Translations under genes and position numbers: made by a program | The notes under the pieces: generated by a model | The model's input: the letters and a program-made list of their open reading frames with translations, nothing else | What the model was told of the DNA's origin: nothing | Database searches by the model: none | Source: Actinoplanes sp. L3-i22 | Lineage (GTDB): Bacteria > Actinomycetota > Actinomycetes > Mycobacteriales > Micromonosporaceae | DNA: 64,000 nt | NCBI RefSeq assembly: GCF_019704555.1 | Contig: NZ_AP024745.1 | Span: forward strand, 8,998,501 to 9,062,500 | Direction of reading: 5' to 3' | In this document: piece after piece, positions 42,870 through 51,413 of the stretch | Layout of the letters: every line of letters starts with the position of its first letter | How positions within the stretch are numbered: the stretch's first letter is position 1

Positions 42870-42908
42870 CTCAGCGCCAGCCGACGCGTCGCCACGGCTG
42901 GCGCTGAG
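42870..42908. terminator. Strong stem-loop between convergent genes
   Basis: A perfect 14-bp stem (42870-42883 CTCAGCGCCAGCCG with 42895-42908 CGGCTGGCGCTGAG) and an 11-nt loop. Flanking ACGGCCCT and AGGGCCGT can lengthen it. It is placed to stop both convergent transcripts, but no T-tract follows. Confidence 0.6.
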
Positions 42909-42909
42909 G

Positions 42910-42971
42910 GCCGTAGCCGCTCTTGGCGGGCGGTGCTCACGCCGTAGCCGCTCTTGGCGGGCGGTGCTCAC
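42910..42971. repeat. 31-bp direct repeat, two exact copies
   Basis: Two exact copies of a 31-bp unit starting GCCGTAGCCGCTCTTGGCGG at 42910 and 42941. A third partial copy leads into CTCACGCCGTAC, the shared dispersed motif (42967-43005). Confidence 0.9.
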
Positions 42972-42991
42972 GCCGTACGCAAAGAAGGGTT

Positions 42992-43780
42992 TCAGGGTTT
43001 TCGGGCTACTCCGCCGTAGAGGGCGACCTGGGCGTCGGTGAAGGGCGACTCGGCCTCCGGGCGCCAGCGCAGGATCGGGACCACGCCCGGCTCGACCAGA
43101 TCGAGGCCGTCGAAGAACGTGGCGACCTCGTCGCGCGAGCGCAACCGGGCGGGAATGCCCTGCGCCCGCATCACCTCGGTGAACCGGGCCCAGGCGGCCG
43201 GGTCGTGATCGGCGGTGATGTGCGAGAGCACCAGGTAGCTGCCGCTCGGCACGGCGTCCAGGATCGTCTGGACGACCTCGGCCGGCCGGTCCTCGTCGGT
43301 CAGGAAGTGCAGGACCGCGAAGAGCAGCACCCCGACCGGCCGCGTCAGGTCGAGGGTCGCCCGCAGCGCGGGCGCGGCCAGGATCTCGGCCGGCCGCCGC
43401 AGATCGCCGTCCACGTAGGCCGTCCGGCCCGGCGGCGAGCTGGTCAGCAGCGCGCGGGCATGCGCCAGCACGAGCTGGTCGTTGTCGGCGTAGACGATCC
43501 GCGCCGCCGGGTTCTCCGCCTGGGCCACCTCGTGCACGTTCGGCGAGGTGGGCAGCCCGGTCCCGATGTCCAGGAACTGGTCGATGCCCGGGGCGGCCAG
43601 GAACCGCACGGTCCGGCGCAGGAACGCCCGGTTCTCCCGGGGCGCGGTCGCGGCGTTCGGGTTGACCTTGAGGCCCTGCTCGGCGGCGGCCCGATCGGCG
43701 GCGAAGTTGTCCTTGCCGCCCAGCAGCACGTCGTAGACGCGAGCCGGGTGCGGCCTCCCGGTGTCCAGCGGCTCGGTCAC
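42992..43780 (-). CDS. DUF574-type S-adenosyl methyltransferase
   Basis: A 262-residue SAM-dependent methyltransferase of the DUF574 (Methyltransf_19) group. The family opening PHPARVYDVLLGGKDNFAAD is exact, and the SAM-binding loop is FLDIGTGLPTSPN. Further motifs are VYADND and VDGDLRRP. These proteins are numerous in actinomycetes with no assigned substrate. It starts with GTG at 43780. Its 3' end lies in a repeat-rich spacer convergent with the secreted-protein genes. Confidence 0.9.
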   Translation of the reverse strand: MTEPLDTGRPHPARVYDVLLGGKDNFAADRAAAEQGLKVNPNAATAPRENRAFLRRTVRFLAAPGIDQFLDIGTGLPTSPNVHEVAQAENPAARIVYADNDQLVLAHARALLTSSPPGRTAYVDGDLRRPAEILAAPALRATLDLTRPVGVLLFAVLHFLTDEDRPAEVVQTILDAVPSGSYLVLSHITADHDPAAWARFTEVMRAQGIPARLRSRDEVATFFDGLDLVEPGVVPILRWRPEAESPFTDAQVALYGGVARKP

Positions 43781-43858
43781 GGTGCCTCCCCCAACGGATT
43801 CGATTGTCCATGGAGGATAGGCCGTCCCGGCTCGTGCCGTCGGCCCCCGGACGGGGCC

Positions 43859-44152
43859 TCAGCTCTTGCCGTCGGCTTCCAGTTGGCGGCGCAGGCGGCG
43901 CTCGTGCAGGCGGCGCCAGCGGTCGTAGACCTCGGCCGCGGCGACGGCCGGCTCGGCGGCCCGGCCGGCCTTCCACTGGCGCGGCAGGAAGGCCTCGGCG
44001 CCGGCCCACAGCAGCTCACTCATCGGGACCGTACCGCCGTGCAGCTTCATCAGCTCGGCGGCCACCGCGACCGCGTGATCGCTGCGGCGCCACACCTCGA
44101 CCATCGACTGACCGTGCAACAGGTCGTCGTAGTCCTGCGGGTTCAGCTCCAT
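43859..44152 (-). CDS. Hypothetical small helical protein (97 aa)
   Basis: A 97-residue, mostly helical, charged protein with an acidic N-terminus (ELNPQDYDDLLHG) and a basic C-terminus (RRLHERRLRRQLEADGKS). It contains three Trp (EVWRR, LLWAGA, RQWKAG). No known domain is recognised. The ATG at 44152 is the only good start. It lies 78 bp upstream of the DUF574 methyltransferase on the same strand. Confidence 0.5.
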   Translation of the reverse strand: MELNPQDYDDLLHGQSMVEVWRRSDHAVAVAAELMKLHGGTVPMSELLWAGAEAFLPRQWKAGRAAEPAVAAAEVYDRWRRLHERRLRRQLEADGKS

Positions 44153-44448
44153 CCCGGCCCCCTCACCGTGTGTAACCGTCTGCCGACTGGCGTGTTGCCG
44201 GAGGGCGCGGTGCCGAGAAGTCCGAGATCAACAGGCCTAAGCGGTACACCCTGCTGGGATGGACGATTCCTGTCAAGGTCGGAGGTCACCTCACGGCATC
44301 CTGATGCGAAACAGTCATCTGTACGGTCAGTGACATCCCGGGCTCAAGCCTCTGACCGGATGCGGACACGCGAATCGCCCGGACGGTGCGGAAACGACCG
44401 TTCGGTGGACCACCGGCGAGCGATTACCGGCTGACCAGGATCGACCTA
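44153..44448. other. Spacer without visible genes
   Basis: A 296-bp spacer between divergent genes with moderate GC. I see no clear operator, hairpin or small gene in it. Confidence 0.5.
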
Positions 44449-45132
44449 ATGTTCTTTCTCGTCGGATCTCGTTCAGCGACGGCAAGGAGCACCGTCATCG
44501 CCACCACACCACAGCCCGCCGGGCACGCCTGCCGCATCGCCGTCGTCGGTCAGGACCGCGCCGGCCTCCTCCTCGCCCGGACGGCGGTGACCGCCGGGCA
44601 CACCGTCGTCGGCTTCGACGCCGATCCGGAGCTGATAGCCAGACTGCGCGCGGGGCGGTCACCGCTCGGCGACGACCTGGTGGCCATGCACGAGACCGGG
44701 CGCTACCACGTGACCGGCGATCCGGACTGGCTCGCCGAGTGCACCGTCTACCTGGTCACCTCGCCGGTCCCGCTGCGGCGCGGGCAGCCGGACCTGACGC
44801 CGGTGCTGGCGGCCGCGGACACGATCGGCGGGCACCTGCGGAGTCAGGATCTGGTCGTGCTGGAGTCGTGGGTCGCCCCCGGCACCACCCGCGGCGTCTT
44901 CCAGGACGCCCTCGCCGCCCGCAGCAGCGCCCGGTACCTGCTGGCCTTCTCGCCGCAGCGTGACCGGCAGCTCAACGGCCGGGCGAAGCTGATCGGCGGG
45001 GTGGACCGCCGGTCGACGCTTGCCGCGTCGGCGTTCTACCGCACCATGCACGACGTGGTGGTGGCCTGCACGACCGCCGAGGAGGCGGAGGCGGCGAACC
45101 TCCAGGCCGCGGCCGAGCGCCACTCCGCCTGA
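44449..45132 (+). pseudogene. Truncated nucleotide-sugar dehydrogenase remnant
   Basis: A 227-residue chain that corresponds only to the N-terminal NAD domain of UDP-glucose/UDP-ManNAc dehydrogenases. The Rossmann motif should be GxGxxG (family GLGYVGLP) but reads GQDRAG, losing the middle Gly. The SPER motif reads SPQRD. The chain ends at the point where the central helix (family TAEMAKLxEN) should begin, and the substrate domain with the catalytic Cys is missing. It is probably a remnant or a repurposed NAD-domain protein. The start ATG 44449 has only a weak ribosome-binding site. Confidence 0.6.
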
Positions 45133-45153
45133 ATCCGCGCACCGTCCACTTCG

Positions 45154-45186
45154 CGCCCGGCGGCCCCGAAAACGGGCCGCCGGGCG
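45154..45186 (+). terminator. Terminator-like hairpin
   Basis: A perfect 13-bp stem (45154-45166 CGCCCGGCGGCCC with 45174-45186) closes a CGAAAAC loop and is followed by TCCTTGA. It follows the dehydrogenase remnant by about 20 bp. Confidence 0.7.
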
Positions 45187-45302
45187 TCCTTGACAGCGCC
45201 GCAATCTGAGCGCAATCATTCAGAAACTTCGAATCGCGGATGACCACACCCCAGGTCATACCGTGCACTTCCTTCTGCGCAACACCCCTGCTCGCGCTGA
45301 AT

Positions 45303-45316
45303 TGTTAGCGCTAACA
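45303..45316. promoter_or_regulatory. LacI-type operator before the GH43-like pair
   Basis: TGTTAGCGCTAACA is a perfect 14-bp palindrome with central CG, 16 bp upstream of the first GH43-like ATG and directly before its GAAGGAG ribosome-binding site. Sites like this mark arabinose/xylose-responsive LacI regulation in actinomycetes. Confidence 0.7.
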
Positions 45317-45332
45317 GCAATGAAGGAGACGC

Positions 45333-46187
45333 ATGCGCCGCATCATCACCGCCGTCCTCGCCCTGGTCCTCGGCGCGCTGGCCCTCCCCCAGCCGGCCGC
45401 CGCCGCGACCACCCTGATCTACGCCACGTTCAAGGGCGACGCGGCCGCCGACGAGGAACTCTGGATCTACCAGTCGACCGACGGCGGCACCAGCTACAGC
45501 ACCCTGACCGACACCAACTTCCACGGCCCGACCGGTGTCCTGCGCGACCCGAGCATCGTCAAGCGCAACGGCGTCTACTACGCCGCCTACACCGTCCAGT
45601 CCTGGACCACGACCAGCAGCTACTTCAACATCGCGTCCAGCACCAACCTGACGACGTGGACGAACATCGCGAGCATCCCGGCCGGGATCTCGGGCGCCAA
45701 CTACACCTGGGCGCCGGAGTTCTACGTCGAGGGCAGCACCGTCAAGCTGATCACCAGCGTCGCGTCGACGTCCTGCTCGTTCTGCTTCCGCCCGTACGTC
45801 TACACGGCCCAGAACACCGCGCTGACCTCCTGGAGCGGCCCGGCGCAGATGTGGGGCCTGGGCACCAACCACATCGACACGTTCGTGGTGAAGTCCGGGA
45901 GCACCTGGCACGCGTTCACCAAGAACGAGACGACCAAGTACATCGAACACTGGACGACCACCGCGAACCTCACCGAGGGCTGGGTGAACAAGGGCACCCT
46001 GTTCGCGTCCGGCTACGAGGGACCGTCGCTGGTCCAGCTCGACAACGGCTCCTGGCGGATGTACGTCGACCACTACAGCGCGGGCGACGGCATCTACACC
46101 GCGACCAGCTCCGACCTGAACAACTGGAGCGGCCTCAGCAAGATCACCTGCTCGGGGTGCCGGCACGGAACGGCGATCGCGAAGTGA
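45333..46187 (+). CDS. Secreted GH43-like arabinanase/xylosidase
   Basis: A 284-residue protein with a Sec signal (MRRIITAVLALVLGALALPQ, then PAAAA). The five-bladed beta-propeller keeps the pattern of glycoside hydrolase family 43: LRDPSIVKRNGVYY with the base Asp, WAPEFYVEG and a late EGPSLVQL with a Glu. The expected substrates are arabinan or arabinoxylan side chains. The stop overlaps the GTG of the next GH43-like gene by 4 bp, so both are made together. A LacI-type operator sits before it. Confidence 0.82.
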   Translation: MRRIITAVLALVLGALALPQPAAAATTLIYATFKGDAAADEELWIYQSTDGGTSYSTLTDTNFHGPTGVLRDPSIVKRNGVYYAAYTVQSWTTTSSYFNIASSTNLTTWTNIASIPAGISGANYTWAPEFYVEGSTVKLITSVASTSCSFCFRPYVYTAQNTALTSWSGPAQMWGLGTNHIDTFVVKSGSTWHAFTKNETTKYIEHWTTTANLTEGWVNKGTLFASGYEGPSLVQLDNGSWRMYVDHYSAGDGIYTATSSDLNNWSGLSKITCSGCRHGTAIAK

Positions 46188-47554
46188 AGCGCCGGACCCT
46201 GATCGCCGGCACGGCTGGCACCGCCGCCTCACTGATCCTGCCCGGCGCCGCGCAGGCCGCGACCTACTCCGGGTACGCGATGGCGTACTTCACCGAGTCC
46301 CCGTCGATGACCGCCGCCAACTACGGCCTGCACCTGGCGGTCAGCAGCGACGGCCTGAACTGGACCCCGCTGAACCAGAACAACGCGGTGGCCACCCCGA
46401 CCGCCGGCAGCCTGGGCCTGCGGGACCCGTTCCTGCTGCGCAAACAGGACGGCACGTTCGTCGTGCTGGCCACCGACCTGTACGGCACCGACTGGTCGTA
46501 CCAGAGCCAGTACCTGCACGTCTGGGACTCGGCGGACCTGCGCACGTTCACCGGTTACCGGCGGATCAAGGTGCACTCGCTGGCCACCCACGCCTGGGCG
46601 CCGGAGGCGTTCTGGGACGCGTCGCGCGGCCAGTACGCGATCGTCTACTCCGCGGTCAACGGCACCGGCCACAACGTCCTGATGATCAACTACACCAGCG
46701 ACTTCGTGACCGCGTCCGCGAACGCGGTCTTCTACGACCCCGGCTACGACGCGATCGACGGGTCCTTCGTCACCGTGAACGGTGTCAACTACATGTACTA
46801 CAAGAACAACACAAACAGCACATTATTGGGTACGAAGTCAGCATCGCTCAACGCCGGCACGTTCAGCCTCTACACGTCGGCGATCACGCCCGGCCGTGGC
46901 GTCGAGGCGCCCCAGATCAGCAAGTCGAACACGTCCGACACCTGGTACATGTGGGGCGACACGTGGAGCCCCAACGGCCGCTTCTTCTGCTGGTCGAGCA
47001 CGAACGTGGCGGGCGGGTCGTGGTCGCTGCTCAACGACCGGTCCTACACCCAGCCGCTGAACTCCAAGCACTGCGGCATCGTGCCGATCACCGCCGGAGA
47101 GCTGTCCAACCTGACGGCCAAGTGGGGCGCGCCGGCCTGGAACCGGGTCAAGTCGTACAACTATCCGGACCGCTACATCCGGCACAGCAACAGTGTGGGG
47201 CGGATCGACGCTTATCCGTTCGATCCGTACCAGGATCAGCTCTGGACCCTGGTTCCCGGCCTGGCCGACTCCTCGGGCGTCTCGTTCCGGTCGGTCAACT
47301 ATCCGGACCGGTATCTGCGGCACAGCAACTACGCGATGGTCCTGAGCGCGAACGACGGCGGCAGCACGTTCAACGCGGACGCCACGTTCTACAAGGCGGC
47401 CGGGTTCGCGGATTCGTCGTGGACGTCGTTCCGGTCCTACAACTATCCGGATCGGTATCTGCGGCACAGCAACTATGTGCTGCGCATCGATCCGATCACC
47501 AGCAGCTCCGCCACTACCGACAAGCAGGACGCCACGTTCCGCGTCGGTTACTGA
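46184..47554 (+). CDS. GH43-like arabinofuranosidase with AbfB (CBM42) module
   Basis: A 456-residue protein with a Tat-like leader (KRRTLIAGTAGTAASLILPG). A five-bladed propeller (about 30-310; LRDPFLLRKQDGTFVV, WAPEAFWD, GVEAPQI) is followed by a beta-trefoil of three repeats, each beginning with (K/R)S(Y/V)NYPDRYIRHSN and its variants. This is the arabinose-binding AbfB (CBM42) module. It should act on arabinofuranose side chains, with the trefoil anchoring it to arabinoxylan or arabinan. It begins with GTG overlapping the previous stop. Confidence 0.9.
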   Translation: MKRRTLIAGTAGTAASLILPGAAQAATYSGYAMAYFTESPSMTAANYGLHLAVSSDGLNWTPLNQNNAVATPTAGSLGLRDPFLLRKQDGTFVVLATDLYGTDWSYQSQYLHVWDSADLRTFTGYRRIKVHSLATHAWAPEAFWDASRGQYAIVYSAVNGTGHNVLMINYTSDFVTASANAVFYDPGYDAIDGSFVTVNGVNYMYYKNNTNSTLLGTKSASLNAGTFSLYTSAITPGRGVEAPQISKSNTSDTWYMWGDTWSPNGRFFCWSSTNVAGGSWSLLNDRSYTQPLNSKHCGIVPITAGELSNLTAKWGAPAWNRVKSYNYPDRYIRHSNSVGRIDAYPFDPYQDQLWTLVPGLADSSGVSFRSVNYPDRYLRHSNYAMVLSANDGGSTFNADATFYKAAGFADSSWTSFRSYNYPDRYLRHSNYVLRIDPITSSSATTDKQDATFRVGY

Positions 47555-47569
47555 GCCCCATCCCCACAT

Positions 47570-47604
47570 CCCGGCCCGGCGTTCCCCCCAAGCGCCGGGC
47601 CGGG
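47570..47604 (+). terminator. Terminator of the GH43 operon
   Basis: A 12-bp stem (47570-47581 CCCGGCCCGGCG with 47593-47604 CGCCGGGCCGGG) with an 11-nt loop is followed by CCCTTT. It stands 16 bp after the AbfB gene. Confidence 0.75.
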
Positions 47605-48413
47605 CCCTTTCCCGCGCCGAGCCCTTCCCGGCGCCGGCCCCTTTCCGGCGCCGAAGTCTGGCCGGCTCCTCTCCGGCGCCGAAGTCGGTGGTGTCTCCGG
47701 TCGTCGCCGTCGCCGTCGTCGTCGCGCCGATCTCGCCTCCGGCGCCGGGCCCGCTCCACCGCCGGAGCCGCGCGAGGCCGCAGCCACTCCCGACCGCCGC
47801 CGGGCCACACACTCCCGACCGCCGCCGCGCCACGCACCACCACCGCCGCCGCGCCACGCACCGCCGCTGCCGCCGCACCACGCACCGCCGCCGCCCCACT
47901 CACCGCCGCCGCCACGCGCTCCCGATCGCCGCCGCGCCGCCCAGCCCCGGCTGGGTGCTCTGGGGCGCCTCGTGACGCTGAGACAACCCTGAGCATCAGC
48001 CGGAAACCGCGGCTCGCGCCGCCCGCCGGAGCGGGCCGCGACGCGGCGCGCGGGGCGGCGCAGGCCCGCTCGGACGCAGGCCCGCTCGGACGCAGGCCAG
48101 CCCGGGCGCAGGCCAGCCCGGGCGCAGGCCAGCCCGGGCGCAGGCCAGCCCGGGCGCAGGCCAGCCCGGGCGCAGGCCAGCCCGGGCGCAGGCCAGCCCG
48201 GGCGCAGGCCAGCCCGATGTAAGGCCCCTCAGGCGCAGGTCAACCCGGGTATAGGGCCGTATGGGGGTAGGGCCGCGTGGGCAGGGGCCCGCCCTCCCAG
48301 GGGGGCCACCGCCTCTGGCTTAATCATCGCCGAAAGGGCCAAGATCATGCCGAAGGCCTGTGGACAGAGCTCCAGTGTGGATAACTCCAACCGCCCAGCA
48401 CGGCGGCATACGA
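47605..48413. other. Gene-free low-complexity spacer
   Basis: An 809-bp gap with no credible gene. It contains GCGCCGGxCCCTTTCC-type repeats (about 47605-47680), CCACGCACCxCCGCCGC-type repeats (about 47790-47940) and a long 16-nt array (48060-48219). The end of the gap (about 48320-48410) is less GC-rich and may hold the terminator of the downstream leftward gene. Confidence 0.75.
48060..48219. repeat. 16-nt tandem array, ten copies of three types
   Basis: Two copies of GCAGGCCCGCTCGGAC (48060, 48076) are followed by seven exact copies of GCAGGCCAGCCCGGGC (48092-48203) and one diverging unit. All have the same 16-bp period as the array at 15348. Confidence 0.95.
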
Positions 48414-51413
48414 TCAGGCAGGACGACCCACGGCGGCGGGAAGCTCCCGGCGGGACGTGATGCCCAGCTTCGTGAAGATCTTTCGGAGGTGCCATTCGAC
48501 GGTTCGCGGGCTCAGGAACAGGACCGCGCCGATCTCCGGGTTCGTGCGGCCGGCCGCGGCCAGCCGGGCGATCTGCGACTCCTGCGCGGTCAGCTCCTCG
48601 CGGGTGCCGGTGCTGCGCTTGCGGACGGTTTCGCCGGTGGCGGTCAGCTCCCGGCCGGCCCGCTCGGCGAACGCTTCCGCGCCCATGGTGCTGAAGGCCT
48701 CGTACGCCGGCCGCAGTTGATCTCTTGCCTCGGCGCGCCGGTTCGCGCGGCGCAGCCACTCGCCGTAGAGCAGCCTGGCCCGGGCCAGCAACAGCTTGTG
48801 CCGGCCGGCGGCGAACTGCTCGACCGCGGTGCGGTAGTCGTCCTCGCCGTCGTCCACCAGCGCGTCGGCCAGCGCCCGGGTGCCGTGCGCCCACGGTGTC
48901 GCGAGTCCGGCGGTGCGGGCGACGAGGCGGTCCCGGGCCTGCTTGGCGACGTCCGAGCCGGAGCGGACGGCCGCTTCGACGAGTTCGCCGAGCGACCATT
49001 GCAGGACGGCCAGGTCCTCGTGCGCGGCGGCGTCCTGGGCGGCGGTCAGTGCGGCCGCGTAGTCGCCGTGCCCGTTGTGCAGCACCGCGCGGCTGTATCC
49101 GGCGACGCCGAGCAGCCAGCCGACGCCTCCGGCCCGGGCCTCCCGGGACAGTTCGTCGATCAAGGCAAGGGCTTCTTCGGTACGGCCACGGTAGGCGGCC
49201 AGGATGCTGCCGCTGGCCGGGTGTGGGGCGGGGCCGGTCGCGCGAGCCAGCGCGGCGGCCTCGTCGATCAGGTCGGACGCGTCGGCGAACCGGCCGGCGT
49301 AGATCAGCGCGGTGGATCGGAAGGTGAGCACGCTGGGCAGCCGGGAGAGGGCGCCGGCGGCGCGGGCGAAGGTGACGGCCTGTTCGGTGCGGTCCTGGAA
49401 CGCTTCGTCGTCCCAGACCTCGTGGACCATCATTCCGGTGAGCCAGAGCAGGTCGAGTTCGTTGTCGGCGGGGACCGCGGCGAGGGCCCGCTGGAACGCG
49501 GGGACGGCGGCCGCGTGCCCGTCCCGCACCCAGATGATCAGCGCCGCGAGCAGCAGCCCAGCCGGCTCAGCGCCAGCGCCGGCCGCGGCGGCGGTGGCGG
49601 TGGCAGCGGCGGCGGTGGCGGTGGCAGCGGCGGTGGCAGTGGCAGCGAGAGAGTCAGCGGCAGCGGCGGGAGGGCCGACGGCAGCGGCGGCGAGAGAGTC
49701 AGCGGCGGCGGGAGGGCCGGCGGCAGCGGGGCGGGTGCCGGCGGGGAGAGCGTCGGCCGCGGAGAAGGAGCCGGCGGCGAGGGGATCGGCTGCGGCGTAG
49801 GAACCAGCGGCGATAGAGCCTGCGGGGAGAGAGCCTGCGGAGAGGGAGTTGGCGGCGGCGTTGACGGCGTGGCGGAGGTCGTCGCCGCCGAGGCGGCCGG
49901 CGTTGATCGCCGCGCCGACCGCGGACAGATAGGTCTCCCGGGCGGCGACCGGATCCAGGCTCTCCAGCCGGGCCGCGGCGGCCAGCAGCGGCGGCACGAT
50001 CTCGCGCCCGGTGTTCAGCACGAACGCGATCTGGGCCCGGAGCCGCTCCACGGTGGCTTGCTGGATCGCGTCGAGCGGCTCCTGCTCCACCGCCGCGAGC
50101 AGGCCGGGGACCAGCGCCGCGGCACCCGAGGCGAGCCGGGCCGTGGCCGCGGCCAGCAGCCGGGAGGCGCGCGGCCCGGGTTCCGGGGTGAGTTCGGCGG
50201 CCCGTTCCAGGAACGCGGCCGCGGCGGCGCGCCCACCGCGGGCGAGCGCGCGGCCGGCCGAGTTCTCCAGCTCCGCGGCGACCGACGAGTCGGGGCCGAT
50301 CGCGGCGTGCCCGCGGTGCCAGGCGCGCCGGTCCGGGTCCTCGGCGGCGTCGGTGACCTCGGCCAGCGCGCGGTGCACGGCGCGCAGTTCGGCCGGGTCG
50401 GCGCCGTGCCAGGCGGCGGAGCGGGCCAGCGGGTGCCGGAAGCGGACCCGGGCGCCGATCTCGACCAGGCCGGCGGCTTCGGCTGGGCCGGCCGCGTCCG
50501 GGCTGACGCCGAGTTGCTCGGCGGCGCGCCAGAGCAGCGGCACGTTGCCGACCGGTTCGACGGCGGCGGCCAGCAGCAGGGTGCGGCTGGCCGCGGGCAG
50601 CGCCGCGATCCGCCGTTTGAAGCCGTCCTCGAGGTGGCTCGCCACGGTGGTCGCCGCCGGGATGCCGAAGAGGTGGCTCGCCGTGGTGGTGGCGGCCGGG
50701 ATGCCGAAGCCGAAGGCCGGGTCCATCTCGCGGGGCAGTTCGAGCAGGGCCAGCGGGTTGCCGCGGGTCTCGGCGACGATCCGGTCGCGGACCCGGGCGT
50801 CGACCAGGCCGGGCAGTACGGTGTCCAGCAGCGCCCGGGCGTCGGCTTCCGGCAGGCCTTCGACGAGCAGTTCGGGCAGGCCGGTGAGCAGGGTGTCGTC
50901 GGCCGGGGTGCGGGCCGCGAAGACCAGGGCGACGGATTCGGCGTCGAGCCGGCGGGCCACGAAGGTCAGGATCACCTCGGACATCCGGTCCAGCCACTGC
51001 GCGTCGTCGACGACCACGACGAGCGGCTGGTCGACGGCGGCCTCGGCGAGCAGGCCGAGCACGGCCAGGCCGATCAGCAGCGCTTCGGGCGGTTGGCCGG
51101 CGCTGAGGCCGAACGCGGTGGAGAGCGCGACCCGCTGCGGCTCGGGGAGCCGGTCCAGGTACGGCAGCAGCGGCGCGACCAGCTGCTGCAGCGCGGAGTA
51201 GGCCAGCTCGGTCTCCGGCTCGACGCCGGCGGCACGGACGACCCGGGTGGCCGGGGCCTGCCCGACCAGGTAGTCGAGCAGCGCGGACTTGCCGGTGCCG
51301 GCCTCGCCGCGCAGGACCAGGACCCGGCTCTGGCCCGATCGGACGTCGCGGATCAAGCGTTCGAGCTGGTCACGTTCGCGGGACCGGCCTCGGAGTCCGA
51401 CTGAGCTCAGCAC
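48414..51413 (-). CDS. LAL-type LuxR regulator with alanine-rich insertion
   Basis: A 999-residue regulator. The N-terminal AAA/NACHT-like ATPase has Walker A GEAGTGKSALL (about 36-46) and Walker B VVVVDDAQWLD. A helical middle region follows. The C-terminal LuxR domain (about 935-999) holds TAQESQIARLAAAGRTNPEIG and a recognition helix. Residues of about 517-617 are a low-complexity tract of Ala/Gly/Ser/Pro repeats (AAGSY, AADSLAA, TATAAA) not expected in the family. A short tandem duplication (FGIPAATTTASHL, then FGIPAATTVASHL) lies near residue 230. It follows the VOC gene and overlaps its end by 7 bp. Confidence 0.9.
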   Translation of the reverse strand: MLSSVGLRGRSRERDQLERLIRDVRSGQSRVLVLRGEAGTGKSALLDYLVGQAPATRVVRAAGVEPETELAYSALQQLVAPLLPYLDRLPEPQRVALSTAFGLSAGQPPEALLIGLAVLGLLAEAAVDQPLVVVVDDAQWLDRMSEVILTFVARRLDAESVALVFAARTPADDTLLTGLPELLVEGLPEADARALLDTVLPGLVDARVRDRIVAETRGNPLALLELPREMDPAFGFGIPAATTTASHLFGIPAATTVASHLEDGFKRRIAALPAASRTLLLAAAVEPVGNVPLLWRAAEQLGVSPDAAGPAEAAGLVEIGARVRFRHPLARSAAWHGADPAELRAVHRALAEVTDAAEDPDRRAWHRGHAAIGPDSSVAAELENSAGRALARGGRAAAAAFLERAAELTPEPGPRASRLLAAATARLASGAAALVPGLLAAVEQEPLDAIQQATVERLRAQIAFVLNTGREIVPPLLAAAARLESLDPVAARETYLSAVGAAINAGRLGGDDLRHAVNAAANSLSAGSLPAGSIAAGSYAAADPLAAGSFSAADALPAGTRPAAAGPPAAADSLAAAAVGPPAAAADSLAATATAAATATAAAATATAAAAGAGAEPAGLLLAALIIWVRDGHAAAVPAFQRALAAVPADNELDLLWLTGMMVHEVWDDEAFQDRTEQAVTFARAAGALSRLPSVLTFRSTALIYAGRFADASDLIDEAAALARATGPAPHPASGSILAAYRGRTEEALALIDELSREARAGGVGWLLGVAGYSRAVLHNGHGDYAAALTAAQDAAAHEDLAVLQWSLGELVEAAVRSGSDVAKQARDRLVARTAGLATPWAHGTRALADALVDDGEDDYRTAVEQFAAGRHKLLLARARLLYGEWLRRANRRAEARDQLRPAYEAFSTMGAEAFAERAGRELTATGETVRKRSTGTREELTAQESQIARLAAAGRTNPEIGAVLFLSPRTVEWHLRKIFTKLGITSRRELPAAVGRPA

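Noticed and set aside
48360..51404. Plus-strand frame of about 1014 codons opposite the LAL regulator
   Set aside because: The sense strand encodes a complete LAL regulator with ATPase and LuxR motifs. The antisense frame is low-complexity Gly/Arg/Gln.
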